Assembly: GCA_900551445.1 (NCBI GenBank)
Contig: URWA01000013.1
Span: 1 to 64,000 of the forward strand
Source: an uncultured Bacteroides sp.
Lineage (GTDB): Bacteria > Bacteroidota > Bacteroidia > Bacteroidales > Bacteroidaceae
DNA length: 64,000 nucleotides
Reading direction: 5' to 3'
Shown here: piece after piece, positions 26,923 to 36,626 of the stretch
Layout of the letters: each line of letters begins with the position of its first letter
How positions within the stretch are numbered: the first letter of the stretch is position 1
The notes under the pieces: model-generated
Database searches by the model: none
The model's input: only the letters and a program-made list of their open reading frames with translations
Told to the model about the DNA's origin: nothing
Made by a program: the position numbers and the translations under genes

Positions 26923-28357
26923 ATTGTGCTTTCTGCTGGTAAATTTTTTCCAGATCGAGGCTCGGTTTTTCTTCATGAAGTAAGATACGGGCTGACACAT
27001 CCGTTTCATGATAATTTTCCACATTGGATAAGCGGTTGATGAATTGGCGTACGGTATCCACTTGTATATCTTCGACAAATACATTGCGGATGGGTAAACG
27101 ATTGTCTCCTTTCAGTTCGTAGATCGCATCAGCCGATTGGCAGCGGATATGCTTTACGTGGATTCTGTCTATTCGGGTAATACGGGTTTCATAAGTGGGT
27201 ACCAGGTCCTTCCATTGGTATAAGACTTCCGTATCGATTTCAAAGGTGCGTAACATATCTCCGGCATTGATATTTTCCAAGTAGATATTCTCGATAAATC
27301 CTCCCCGTCGGTGATTGGTTTTCAGGAAAAACAGCCGATGTACTTTCTGCGGTGCTTTGCAATTAGTCATATAGACATTTCGTACACCTCCGGATATTTC
27401 ACTGCCGATGCCTAACAGGGTGTGTCCGTTAAGGATGTCACAATTCCGAATGACAATGTTTTCACTGGGAGTATGCGGGCGCCAGGCATCCTGATTACGC
27501 CCCGATTTAATGACTACGGCATCGTCTCCTTGGTCAAACTGACAGTTCTCAATCAGAAGGTTACGGCTCATCTCCAAGTCAATTCCGTCATTGTTGTGCC
27601 CGTGTGCCTGTACGTCAAGGTGACGTACGACGCCACTGTTGCACATATATAAGTGAATGGTCCAGAACGGGCTTTGTCGGATATGGAAATCTTCCAGTAA
27701 TACATTCTTGCAGCGGTTGAAGTGAATCAGGTGAGGGCGGAGGTGATTTTCCCCTGCTGCCATCTGTCGTTGGATTACAGGTACATTCGTCGATGCCATG
27801 GCATATAACTGCTTCAAGGCATTCAAGTGAGCTTGTGGACGTTTAAACCATACGCGCCAGGTATCCATTAAGGGGGAGAGAGTTCCTTTTCCAGAGATGG
27901 CTATGTTTTCACAGTCAAATGCATAGATTAAAGGAGAATAATTGTAGCATTCTAGACCTTCCCAAGAAGTCATGACGGCTGGTAAGTAGTCGTCTGGATT
28001 ATCGGTGAACCTTATAGTGGCTCCTTCTTCCAGGTGAAGATTTACATTGCTTTTCAGATGGATTGGTCCTGTAATCCATTCGCCTGATGGTACAACGACT
28101 CGTCCACCTCCGGCGTTGTGGCATGCTTCGATTGCCTTGGCAAATGCTCGGGTATTTAAACGAGATTCATTTTTTTTCGCTCCGTATTGGGTGATAAGGA
28201 AATCTTGATGGGGAAAACTGCATAACCTGACAGAATCCATGGGAAAAGGGGCTTCTACGGATATTGTTTTGAGTTCCACCTTCGAAGTGTTTTGTGCTGG
28301 GAGGAAAGACGGGGACAGTCCTGCAGCAAGGATAAAAAATAATGTGTTGATTTTCAT
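26921..28357 (-). CDS. Glycoside hydrolase family 28 (polygalacturonase-like)
   Basis: Secreted or periplasmic pectinase of 478 residues with a signal peptide (cleavage near LPAQ, about residue 22). The pectate-lyase-like beta helix carries the GH28 catalytic aspartates D257 (NNDGIDLE) and D278/D279 (QGDDAVV) and the histidine H312 (NGHTLLGIGSE). Substrate-binding basic residues follow in FLKTNHRRGG. It probably cleaves galacturonosyl linkages in homogalacturonan or rhamnogalacturonan; endo or exo action cannot be told. It is divergent from the acetylesterase at 28534, with which it forms the pectin block. Confidence 0.95.
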   Translation of the reverse strand: MKINTLFFILAAGLSPSFLPAQNTSKVELKTISVEAPFPMDSVRLCSFPHQDFLITQYGAKKNESRLNTRAFAKAIEACHNAGGGRVVVPSGEWITGPIHLKSNVNLHLEEGATIRFTDNPDDYLPAVMTSWEGLECYNYSPLIYAFDCENIAISGKGTLSPLMDTWRVWFKRPQAHLNALKQLYAMASTNVPVIQRQMAAGENHLRPHLIHFNRCKNVLLEDFHIRQSPFWTIHLYMCNSGVVRHLDVQAHGHNNDGIDLEMSRNLLIENCQFDQGDDAVVIKSGRNQDAWRPHTPSENIVIRNCDILNGHTLLGIGSEISGGVRNVYMTNCKAPQKVHRLFFLKTNHRRGGFIENIYLENINAGDMLRTFEIDTEVLYQWKDLVPTYETRITRIDRIHVKHIRCQSADAIYELKGDNRLPIRNVFVEDIQVDTVRQFINRLSNVENYHETDVSARILLHEEKPSLDLEKIYQQKAQ

Positions 28358-28495
28358 GGTATATAATAATTGGACTATGCAAAGGAAACCATTTCTGTTT
28401 ACAAATAGACTGTATGAATGTCCTTATAGATGGATTTTTGTACGAATTTCTAGGAATCCGTACGTTTGTCTGAATTCTTTTTGAAAAGAAGTCTT

Positions 28496-28503
28496 TACTT
28501 TTG
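28496..28503 (+). promoter_or_regulatory. -7 promoter box for the first acetylesterase
   Basis: TACTTTTG matches TAnnTTTG and lies 30 bp before the ATG at 28534. No well-spaced TTTG is found upstream, which would fit a promoter that needs an activator such as the nearby HTCS. Confidence 0.55.
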
Positions 28504-28533
28504 CCATCACTAAGAAACCGAAAATGAAAATAT

Positions 28534-29817
28534 ATGAAAACAAAACAAATCCTGAAAATAGGCTTGCTCAGCTTTTTCTTGGCAAATACCGCTTACGCAC
28601 AGAACTACCAGTTTGATTTTAGTGGAAAAAAGAAGGTGGAAAAGGGAATTGTAGCCATTTCATCCGATTCAATATATCCCTGTAAAGGAGGGTATGGGTA
28701 TGATTTTTTGCCTGCACCCTCAAAGAATGGAAATTCACCTTTTTTCTTCTCGGTAGATGTGCCTGACGGAAATTATTTGGTCACTGTGACTTTAGGAAGT
28801 AAGCAGAAAGCGGGTTCTACTACTGTACGGGCGGAGTCCAGACGTTTGTTCCTGGAGAATATATCTACCCGGAAAGGAGAATTCCTCACTTTCCGTTTTA
28901 CCGTCAATAAACGCAATACGATAATCGGAAATGGTGAAAAGGTGCAGATAAAAGAGCGGGAAAAGAACAAATTGAACTGGGACGACAAGCTGACTTTTGA
29001 ATTTAATGGAGATGCTCCTTGTGTGTCAAGTCTAAAGATTGAACGGACCGATGATGTACTGACTGTTTTCCTGGCAGGAAATTCCACGGTTGTCGATCAG
29101 GACAATGAACCTTGGGCTAGCTGGGGGCAGATGATTCCTCGTTTCTTTGATGAACATGTCTGTTTTGCAAATTATGCAGAGAGTGGAGAACGTGCCGATA
29201 CGTTTATCAAAGCCGGACGTTTGAAAAAAGCCTTGACGCAGATGAAGAAAGGAGATTATATGTTCATTGAATTTGGACATAATGACCAAAAACTGAAAGG
29301 CCCAGGAAAAGGCGCATACTATTATTTTGCTACAAACTTGAAGTATTTTGTGGATGTGGTGCGTGAGAAAGGGGGCATTCCTGTTTTTGTGACTCCTACA
29401 CAGCGTCGTTCTTTTGATGAGGCTGGAAAGATACGGGAAACTCATGAGGATTATCCGGATGCCATGCGCTGGGTGGCTCAGCGTGAAGGGGTACCTGTGA
29501 TTGAGTTACATGATATGACGCGTACGTTGTATGAGGCAATGGGGGTAGAGGCTTCCAAAAAAGCTTTTGTGCATTATCCTGCAGGAACTTATCCTCATCA
29601 GACGAAAGATTTGGCAGATAACACTCATTTTAATCCTTATGGAGCCTATGAGATAGCTAAATGTGTGGTAGAAGGTGTTAAGAATTTGAATTTGCCATGG
29701 GTTCAATATTTGCGGAAAGATTATCAGGCTTTCAATCCTGCAATGCCGGATGAGGTGAAGGCTTTTAAGTGGAATGAGAGTCCTTTTACAGAAATAGAGA
29801 AGCCTGATGGTAACTGA
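28534..29817 (+). CDS. Rhamnogalacturonan acetylesterase-like SGNH hydrolase (CE12 type)
   Basis: Secreted esterase of 427 residues expected to remove acetyl groups from pectic galacturonic acid. After the signal peptide (cleavage after AYAQ, residue 23) comes a beta-sandwich domain (about 24-170; YQFDFSGKKKVEKG). The SGNH domain follows (about 175-427) with nucleophile S184 (AGNSTV), H249/N250 in FGHND and the D362-x-x-H365 pair in DNTHFNPYGA. The N-terminal domain resembles those of other Bacteroides pectin esterases. A strong terminator follows, so it is a single-gene transcript. Confidence 0.9.
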   Translation: MKTKQILKIGLLSFFLANTAYAQNYQFDFSGKKKVEKGIVAISSDSIYPCKGGYGYDFLPAPSKNGNSPFFFSVDVPDGNYLVTVTLGSKQKAGSTTVRAESRRLFLENISTRKGEFLTFRFTVNKRNTIIGNGEKVQIKEREKNKLNWDDKLTFEFNGDAPCVSSLKIERTDDVLTVFLAGNSTVVDQDNEPWASWGQMIPRFFDEHVCFANYAESGERADTFIKAGRLKKALTQMKKGDYMFIEFGHNDQKLKGPGKGAYYYFATNLKYFVDVVREKGGIPVFVTPTQRRSFDEAGKIRETHEDYPDAMRWVAQREGVPVIELHDMTRTLYEAMGVEASKKAFVHYPAGTYPHQTKDLADNTHFNPYGAYEIAKCVVEGVKNLNLPWVQYLRKDYQAFNPAMPDEVKAFKWNESPFTEIEKPDGN

Positions 29818-29833
29818 TTTGATAGATTGTTAA

Positions 29834-29869
29834 GTATTATCGTTTCAATAGGTATTATCTTTTCAATAG
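29834..29869 (+). repeat. 18-bp tandem duplication
   Basis: GTATTATCGTTTCAATAG (29834-29851) is followed directly by GTATTATCTTTTCAATAG (29852-29869), one mismatch. It lies between the acetylesterase stop and its terminator. Probably a neutral slippage duplication. Confidence 0.8.
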
Positions 29870-29901
29870 GATAGGATTTTTTTGAAGGTGAAAAGCTGTA
29901 C

Positions 29902-29942
29902 GAACGAATCGGCCGGAGTGGGTGCCGGTTCGTTCTTTTTTT
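29902..29942 (+). terminator. Terminator after the first acetylesterase
   Basis: GAACGAATCGGC (29902-29913) pairs with GCCGGTTCGTTC (29924-29935) and is followed by seven T. Confidence 0.9.
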
Positions 29943-30064
29943 AGAAATGGATAAATATTTTGAAATATGTACAAAACCGCATGATTGTGTACGATATTCC
30001 ATATAGAAATAGGCTGTATTGCGCTATCTTTGGCCAACTGAAAAATCAAAAACAATTTAGAAAT

Positions 30065-31717
30065 ATGAATAAACACATGTGGTGGAAAGCCTTGTTGCTG
30101 GGAGTAACTTGCTTCTCTATTTCTTCTTATGCACAGAATCTGAATAAAGTGAAAGCCCCAATGGAAGATGTCAATCAGGTGGTCGATTTGACATTGGATA
30201 GTTTGAATAAAGCAAAAACGGCCCGTCCGGTGGCTGGTTCAACCCGAAAGGGAGACAATCCGGTCCTTTTTCTGGTGGGAAACTCAACCATGCGTACAGG
30301 AACTCTGGGAAATGGAAATAACGGACAGTGGGGCTGGGGGTATTTCTTTCATGAATATTTTGATGAAGACAAAATTACGGTCGAAAATCACGCATTGGGA
30401 GGTACCAGCAGTCGTACATTCTATACTCATCTTTGGAAAGATGTACTTAAAGGAGTTAAGAAAGGTGACTGGGTGATTATAGAATTGGGCCATAATGATA
30501 ACGGACCGTATGACAGTGGTCGTGCCCGTGCTTCTATTCCGGGAATAGGAAAAGACAGTTTGGAAGTAACCATCAAGGAAACCGGTGTGAAAGAGACGGT
30601 TTATACGTATGGGGAATACATGCGTCGCTATATTCGGGAAGTGAAAGCGAAGGGAGCTCATCCGATTCTTTTTTCTTTGACGCCCCGCAACGCCTGGGAA
30701 GACAAGGACAGTACCATAATTTCCCGTGTGAACAAGACTTTTGGTTTATGGGCTAAACAAGTGGCCAAAAAGGAACACGTGCCGTTTATCGACCTGAATG
30801 AAATCTCTGCCCGCAAGTTTGAAAAGTTTGGCAAGGAAAAAGTGAAATACATGTTCTATCTGGATCGTATTCACACCAGTGTGTTTGGTGCACGGGTGAA
30901 TGCGGAATCTGCTGCGGAAGGAATCCGGGAATGTAAGAATCTGGAACTGGCCCGTTATTTAAAACCTCAGGAAAAAGATACCGTGACGGGTTCCAGCCGA
31001 AAGAAAGGATGTCCGGTGTTGTTTACTGTTGGTGACAGTACCGTGCGTAACCAGGATAAAGATGAAAACGATCAGTGGGGCTGGGGAAGCGTAATTGCCG
31101 AGTTGTTTGATCTAAACCGGATTTCGGTCGAAAACTGTGCGAAAGCAGGTCGTAGTGCCCGTACTTATCTGGAAGAAGGACGTTGGGACAAGGTGTACAA
31201 TGCCTTGCAGCCCGGTGATTTTGTCTTGATTCAGTTCGGTCACAATGATGCAGGTCCTATTAATACGGGAAAAGCTCGTGCGGAACTTCCGGGTGCGGGA
31301 GACGAAAGTAAAGTTTTCCTGATGGAAGCTACCAAGACTTACGATGTGGTCTATACGTTTGGCTGGTATTTGCGTAAGTTCATTCGGGATGCGCAGGAAA
31401 AGGGAGCTATACCTATCGTATTGAGTCATACACCCCGTAACATCTGGGATAATAATGAAATCCAACGCAATACATCTTCCTTTGGTAAATGGACTCGGGA
31501 AGCAGCTGAGGCTACGGGAGCTTACTTTATTGATTTGAATAAACTTTCAGCAGATAAATTACAGAAAATAGGGTATGAGCAAGGATTGAAATATGTGGCA
31601 CCTTATTTTTGCCGTGACCACACGCATACTTCTTTGAAAGGAGCGCATTTGAATGCGCAAAGTATTGCTGAGGGATTAAAAGCTACAGACTGTTCATTAA
31701 AAAATTACTTAAAATAA
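30065..31717 (+). CDS. Tandem two-domain rhamnogalacturonan acetylesterase-like protein
   Basis: A 550-residue secreted protein made of two SGNH (CE12-like) esterase domains in a row. The signal peptide ends near SYAQ (about residue 23). Domain 1 (about 58-300) has S74 (VGNSTM), H143/N144 (LGHNDNG) and D267-x-x-H270; domain 2 (about 312-550) has S325 (VGDSTVR), H393/N394 (FGHNDAG) and D518-x-x-H521. Both therefore keep a complete catalytic set. Each domain carries QWGWG and SGRAR/TGKAR stretches, so the pair arose by internal duplication. The ATG at 30065 was chosen because the signal peptide begins there. A -7 box TATCTTTG lies at 30025-30032. Confidence 0.9.
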   Translation: MNKHMWWKALLLGVTCFSISSYAQNLNKVKAPMEDVNQVVDLTLDSLNKAKTARPVAGSTRKGDNPVLFLVGNSTMRTGTLGNGNNGQWGWGYFFHEYFDEDKITVENHALGGTSSRTFYTHLWKDVLKGVKKGDWVIIELGHNDNGPYDSGRARASIPGIGKDSLEVTIKETGVKETVYTYGEYMRRYIREVKAKGAHPILFSLTPRNAWEDKDSTIISRVNKTFGLWAKQVAKKEHVPFIDLNEISARKFEKFGKEKVKYMFYLDRIHTSVFGARVNAESAAEGIRECKNLELARYLKPQEKDTVTGSSRKKGCPVLFTVGDSTVRNQDKDENDQWGWGSVIAELFDLNRISVENCAKAGRSARTYLEEGRWDKVYNALQPGDFVLIQFGHNDAGPINTGKARAELPGAGDESKVFLMEATKTYDVVYTFGWYLRKFIRDAQEKGAIPIVLSHTPRNIWDNNEIQRNTSSFGKWTREAAEATGAYFIDLNKLSADKLQKIGYEQGLKYVAPYFCRDHTHTSLKGAHLNAQSIAEGLKATDCSLKNYLK

Positions 31718-31728
31718 TTGGAGGTACT

Positions 31729-32043
31729 ATGAAACGTGAAGCATTTAAAATGTTCTTGAAACCCGGTTTCGAGAAAGAATACGAGAAACGTCATGCAGCC
31801 ATTTGGCCGGAACTGAAGAAGATGTTGTCAGAAAATGGTGTGTATGATTATTCCATCTACTGGGATAAAGATACCAATATCTTGTTTGCTTGTCAGAAAA
31901 CAAAAGGAGAAGAATCTTCCCAAGATATGGGGAATAATCCGATTGTGCAGAAATGGTGGGACTATATGGCCGACATTATGGAGGTAAATCCGGACAATTC
32001 ACCGGTGACGATTCCGCTTCCTGAAGTGTTCCATATGGATTAA
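31729..32043 (+). CDS. rhaM: L-rhamnose mutarotase
   Basis: Interconverts the anomers of L-rhamnose to feed rhamnose isomerase. The 104-residue protein shows the family pattern: MKREAFKMFLKPG, the RHAAIWPELKKML segment with the catalytic histidine (H23), a YSIYWDKDTNILFA strand and KWWDYMADIM. It lies 11 bp after the tandem esterase with a strong GGAGG (31720-31724), so the two are one operon. Its presence implies that this block releases rhamnose, and hence acts on rhamnogalacturonan rather than plain homogalacturonan. Confidence 0.95.
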   Translation: MKREAFKMFLKPGFEKEYEKRHAAIWPELKKMLSENGVYDYSIYWDKDTNILFACQKTKGEESSQDMGNNPIVQKWWDYMADIMEVNPDNSPVTIPLPEVFHMD

Positions 32044-32065
32044 TGGATTATATTTATTGAGAATG

Positions 32066-32102
32066 AAAAAGTGCATGCCTTTGGGGGTATTGCACTTTTT
32101 TA
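32066..32102 (+). terminator. Terminator after rhaM, overlapping the HTCS promoter
   Basis: AAAAAGTGCA (32066-32075) pairs with TGCACTTTTT (32091-32100), followed by TT. The loop contains the TTTG that serves as the -33 box of the next gene. Confidence 0.75.
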
Positions 32103-32110
32103 TATTTTTG
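32080..32110 (+). promoter_or_regulatory. Consensus promoter for the HTCS gene
   Basis: TTTG (32080-32083), 19 bp, then TATTTTTG (32103-32110): an exact -33/-7 match. The ATG follows 31 bp later. Confidence 0.75.
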
Positions 32111-32141
32111 CGAAAAAATCACGTTTAATAGGACAGCAGGA

Positions 32142-35100
32142 ATGAACAGATTATTCTTTTTACTTCTTTTCATCATTTCGTTTGTTGGAGGAACTCATGC
32201 GGCCGTGGATTTGCGGGCTACCCGTTTTACAACGACTTCTGGACTGGGCAACAATTCGGTAAGATACATGTATCAAGATAGTAAGGGATTCATTTGGATG
32301 GGTACGCTGAATGGATTGAGCCGTTTTGATGGAACCTCTTTTGTGACATTCCGTCCTCGTAAAGGAAACCGCCCTTCATTACCAGACCATAGAGTACAGG
32401 AAATCGTAGAGGATCAGAATTGTTTTCTGTGGATAAAGATGACAGGTGAACAGGTAGGGTGCTACGATTTGAAGAAAGACCGTTTTGTGGATTTTACGGG
32501 TTGTGGTGAGTATTTACGCCATTATTGGAACGTGTATTTTGTCAATCAGAATGAGGCTTGGGTCACGGGAGAACGTGAAGGTTGCCGTTTGATTCGTTAT
32601 CAGGAAGACCGTACGTTTACTTCTATTGCTTTTGATACACGCAACGGCTTGTCTTCCAACGTGATTAATGATTTGAAGGTAGGGGCTGAAGGCTATGTGT
32701 GGATTGCTACAGGAAAAGGACTTTATTGCTGGAATGGGAAAAAGCTTCACGCATTGGATAGAAAACTGAAATTCCGTGAGATTGCTGTATATGATAAGAT
32801 GACCTATTTTTTAACTGACGGGGGACAGATTTTCTGTTATGGAAAAGATCAAATCTTAAAGAAGGTTGTTTCCATTCCGAATTCATTTGTTTTTTGTGAT
32901 GAACTGGTCAGAGGAAAGGAATGGTTGATTTTCAGTGAAGAGCAGACTTGGAGTTTTCATTTTGATACGGAAACATTGACTTTGGCAGAAGGGGCTCTTC
33001 AAATCAAACGGGCACAAGTGATAAAAGATAATTTGGGAGAGCACTGGGTTTATGGAAATAATGGGGTGTTGACATGGATCGATTCACGGACGGGGAAAGT
33101 GACTCCTTTCTTGTTGATGCCTGAGGAAAAGCGTAATTATGTAGACCGGGAACGATATTATGTGGTGCACGATTCACGTGGAATTATTTGGATAGGCACT
33201 TATGGAAATGGGCTGTTTGTCTATGATGTCGCTAATGGACAAATGAAACATATTGTAGCCAATTCCGACAATATGCAGACTTTGATAGGGTCTGACTTTC
33301 TGCAGTGTGTGATGGAAGATCATTCGGGAAATATCTGGGTAAGTTCTGAATACACAGGAGTATCTCGTCTGGAAGTCTTGAATGAAGGAACGCTTCGTAT
33401 CCTTCCGGCTGGAGAAGGAAAGTTTGACCGCTCAAATACGGTACGTACCTTGTATCGAGACTCTTCGGGAAACATCATTCTAAGTACTCGTGACGGAAAA
33501 ATGTACGAGTACGATTCTTATCTGAATAATAAAAAAGAGGAGATGGCCTATGGTAGCAACATCTATGCAGTGGCAGAGGATACGAATGGAGTACGTTGGT
33601 ATGCTTCTCGTACGAAGGGACTGATTGTGGGTAACCGGGTATATATGCATAATCCTTTGGATTCTTCTTCTTTAAGCACCAATCAAGTGTTTTGCCTATT
33701 GAAAGATCATAAGAACCGTATATGGGTCGGCACTTTTGGAGGTGGCCTTGATTTGGCAATTCCAGGTAAAGACGGCTATCGTTTCCGGCATTTCCTGACT
33801 TCTACGTACGGACAGCGTCAGGTACGTGTGATATTTGAAGATGATAATCACTGGATTTGGGTGGGAACGAGTGAAGGTGTGTATGTTTTTGATCCGGATG
33901 CATTGCTGAAGAATCCGAAGGCTTATTATAGCTATACCTTTGACAATGGAATGTTGAGAAGCAATGAGATACGAAGCATTACTTCTGATGGAAAAGGGCA
34001 TATTTTGATTGCCGAGTCTGGATCTGGTTTTTCTGTCTGTGCCCTTCCTGCGAAGAAGGAGGTTTACCAGCATTTGCAATTTGAACATTTTGGTACAGAA
34101 GATGGACTTGTCAACGGTATGGTGCAGACTTTTGTTTCCGACAAGAATGGAAAGGTTTGGATTACAACTGAATATGGTGTTTCCTGTTTTGACATTTCGC
34201 GGAAGACATTTGAGAATTATTTCTTTTCTACGAATATGTTGGGGAATGTCTATGCCGAGAATTGTGGATTGCGGTTAAATGACGGACGTATAGCGTTAGG
34301 AACGAACTATGGACTTACGGTGATTGACCCTAGCCGTGTGAAACATCCTGAGAGTAAGACCAAAGTCACATTTACAGATTTGCGTCTGAATGGAATATCC
34401 GTCAGTCCGGATGAGCCGGATTCTCCGTTGGATATGTCTCTGGCGTATGCTTCGGAAGTGAATTTGCGGTATAACCAGAATTCGTTCGTCGTAGAATTTT
34501 CTACTTTTGATTATTTAGGAGCGGGTGGGTCGAAGTTCAGCTATATGCTTGAAAATTATGATAAGACTTGGAGTGTGCCTTCATCTTTGAATTTTGCCGC
34601 ATATAAGAATTTATCGCCTGGCACATATTATCTTCATGTAAAAGCTTCGGATGCTTCCGGTTTGTGGGGAGCGGAAGAGTCTGTCCTGAAGATTGTGGTA
34701 AGACCGCCTTTCTGGAAGACTCCTTGGGCTTATATTTTGTATATCATTGTGCTTTCGGCATTGCTGTATACAGTGTTCCGGATTATCCGAAACATGAATA
34801 CCTTGCGCAATAAGGTGAAGGTAGAAGAACAGTTGACCGAATACAAACTGGTGTTTTTTACCAATATCTCCCATGAATTCCGTACTCCGTTGACTTTGAT
34901 ACAGGGTGCCTTGGAGAAGATTCATCGCTTGAAAGTTCCCAAGGATATGGCATACTCATTGAAGATTATGGATAAGAGTACGGAGCGTATGCTGAGGTTG
35001 ATCAATCAGTTGCTGGAATTCCGGAAGATGCAAAATAACAAACTGGCTTTATCCTTGGAGGAGACCGATGTGATTGCGTTTCTGTATGAAATCTATCTGA

Positions 35101-36452
35101 CATTCAAGGATGCGGCAGAGTCGAAGAACATGGAATTTCGCTTTATCCCTTCCTGCCAGTCTTATCGGATGTTCATTGATAAAGGAAATGTGGATAAGGT
35201 AGTGTATAATATCCTGTCGAATGCCTTCAAATACACTCCTTCCAAAGGGAAAATAGAATTTGTGGTGAACGTGGATGAGGCTGCCGGTAAGTTGAAAATG
35301 AGCGTTTCAGATACGGGTGTGGGCATTCCGAAGGAAAAACGAGGAGAGTTGTTCAAGCGGTTTATGCAAAGCAATTTCTCCGGCGACAGTGTGGGAGTGG
35401 GTCTGCATCTGACACATGAACTGGTCAATGTACATAAAGGTACGATTGAATATGAAGAAAATCCGGGTGGAGGATCTATTTTTATCGTCACTCTGCCTAC
35501 AGATAAGTCAGTATATGAAGAAAAAGACTTTCTGGTACCGAACAATGTGTTGCTTCGGGAGGAAGAAAAGGCCGAGAAACATTTGGCCGACGTGGTATTG
35601 AAAGATGAAGAAGTGACAGATGAGTTCCTTCCGGTAAATCCGTTGAATAAATATAAGGTCTTGATTGTGGAAGACGACAATGATGTGCGGGAGTTCCTCA
35701 AAGAGGAGATGAGCGTATATTTTGAAGTGGTCACGGAGGCGGATGGAGATGCCGGATTGGAACGGGCCCGTCATTATGACGCGGATTTGATTATCAGTGA
35801 TGTGATGATGCCTGGATGCTCGGGATTTGAACTCACCCGGAAATTGAAGAATGATTTTAATACCAGTCATATTCCGGTCATTCTATTGACCGCCATGACC
35901 TCAGTCGAGAATCATGTGAAGGGCGTTGAATGTGGGGCAGACGCTTATATTACGAAGCCTTTCAGTCCCCGGTTGTTGTTGGCGCGGGCATTCAAGCTGA
36001 TTGAGCAGCGTGAAAAGTTGAAAGAAAAATTCTCTCATGACCCCAATCAGGTGCGTCCGGCTCTTTGTTCTTCGGATAAGGATAAACTCTTTGTAGAAAA
36101 GATGGGTCGTATTATGGAGACTCAGTTGGGCAATTCACAGTTTACAGTGGATGAATTTGCGTCCATGATGGGAGTCGGACGGTCTATCTTCTATCGTAAA
36201 GTGAGAGGAGTGACCGGATACTCACCTAATGAATACATTCGGATTATGCGAATGAAAAAGGCTGCCGAATTGCTTTCTTCTCCTGAAAATCTGACTGTGG
36301 CTGAAGTGTCATATCAGGTGGGGATTAATGATCCTTTCTATTTTAGCAAGTGCTTTAAACTGCAGTTTGGAGTAACGCCTTCGGTATATCAGAAGGGGGG
36401 ACGAGCCGATACGGAGAAAGAGAAACATGAGTCTGCCGGTGAGGAGGAATAA
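32142..36452 (+). CDS. Hybrid two-component system sensor/regulator (HTCS)
   Basis: One-protein sensor and transcription factor of 1436 residues that should sense a pectic oligosaccharide in the periplasm and activate nearby genes. Signal peptide about 1-20; two seven-bladed propellers of repeated sensor motifs (about 25-750, with recurring WIGT and DSKGFIWMGT-type blades); Y_Y_Y domain (about 765-850); one membrane helix (about 860-882); histidine kinase with H911 in NISHEFRTPL and an ATPase domain (NILSNAFKYTP near 1025); receiver domain with D1220 in ISDVMMPG; C-terminal AraC-type helix-turn-helix (about 1325-1425). All catalytic residues are present. It directly follows rhaM on the same strand. 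Confidence 0.97.
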   Translation: MNRLFFLLLFIISFVGGTHAAVDLRATRFTTTSGLGNNSVRYMYQDSKGFIWMGTLNGLSRFDGTSFVTFRPRKGNRPSLPDHRVQEIVEDQNCFLWIKMTGEQVGCYDLKKDRFVDFTGCGEYLRHYWNVYFVNQNEAWVTGEREGCRLIRYQEDRTFTSIAFDTRNGLSSNVINDLKVGAEGYVWIATGKGLYCWNGKKLHALDRKLKFREIAVYDKMTYFLTDGGQIFCYGKDQILKKVVSIPNSFVFCDELVRGKEWLIFSEEQTWSFHFDTETLTLAEGALQIKRAQVIKDNLGEHWVYGNNGVLTWIDSRTGKVTPFLLMPEEKRNYVDRERYYVVHDSRGIIWIGTYGNGLFVYDVANGQMKHIVANSDNMQTLIGSDFLQCVMEDHSGNIWVSSEYTGVSRLEVLNEGTLRILPAGEGKFDRSNTVRTLYRDSSGNIILSTRDGKMYEYDSYLNNKKEEMAYGSNIYAVAEDTNGVRWYASRTKGLIVGNRVYMHNPLDSSSLSTNQVFCLLKDHKNRIWVGTFGGGLDLAIPGKDGYRFRHFLTSTYGQRQVRVIFEDDNHWIWVGTSEGVYVFDPDALLKNPKAYYSYTFDNGMLRSNEIRSITSDGKGHILIAESGSGFSVCALPAKKEVYQHLQFEHFGTEDGLVNGMVQTFVSDKNGKVWITTEYGVSCFDISRKTFENYFFSTNMLGNVYAENCGLRLNDGRIALGTNYGLTVIDPSRVKHPESKTKVTFTDLRLNGISVSPDEPDSPLDMSLAYASEVNLRYNQNSFVVEFSTFDYLGAGGSKFSYMLENYDKTWSVPSSLNFAAYKNLSPGTYYLHVKASDASGLWGAEESVLKIVVRPPFWKTPWAYILYIIVLSALLYTVFRIIRNMNTLRNKVKVEEQLTEYKLVFFTNISHEFRTPLTLIQGALEKIHRLKVPKDMAYSLKIMDKSTERMLRLINQLLEFRKMQNNKLALSLEETDVIAFLYEIYLTFKDAAESKNMEFRFIPSCQSYRMFIDKGNVDKVVYNILSNAFKYTPSKGKIEFVVNVDEAAGKLKMSVSDTGVGIPKEKRGELFKRFMQSNFSGDSVGVGLHLTHELVNVHKGTIEYEENPGGGSIFIVTLPTDKSVYEEKDFLVPNNVLLREEEKAEKHLADVVLKDEEVTDEFLPVNPLNKYKVLIVEDDNDVREFLKEEMSVYFEVVTEADGDAGLERARHYDADLIISDVMMPGCSGFELTRKLKNDFNTSHIPVILLTAMTSVENHVKGVECGADAYITKPFSPRLLLARAFKLIEQREKLKEKFSHDPNQVRPALCSSDKDKLFVEKMGRIMETQLGNSQFTVDEFASMMGVGRSIFYRKVRGVTGYSPNEYIRIMRMKKAAELLSSPENLTVAEVSYQVGINDPFYFSKCFKLQFGVTPSVYQKGGRADTEKEKHESAGEEE

Positions 36453-36626
36453 GAGGATGAAATGTGGAGAAAAACTGGTGGAGGCAGAAAGAAAACTGTA
36501 AGATAAACAGGTGAAGAACTGCTCGTTTTTCTATAAAATAAGTGTTGAAATTCAAGTAAAAGTAATAAATATAGAAGTTGTATAAGGAAAAAGTATTACC
36601 TTTGCATGAATACAAAAACATAGAAG

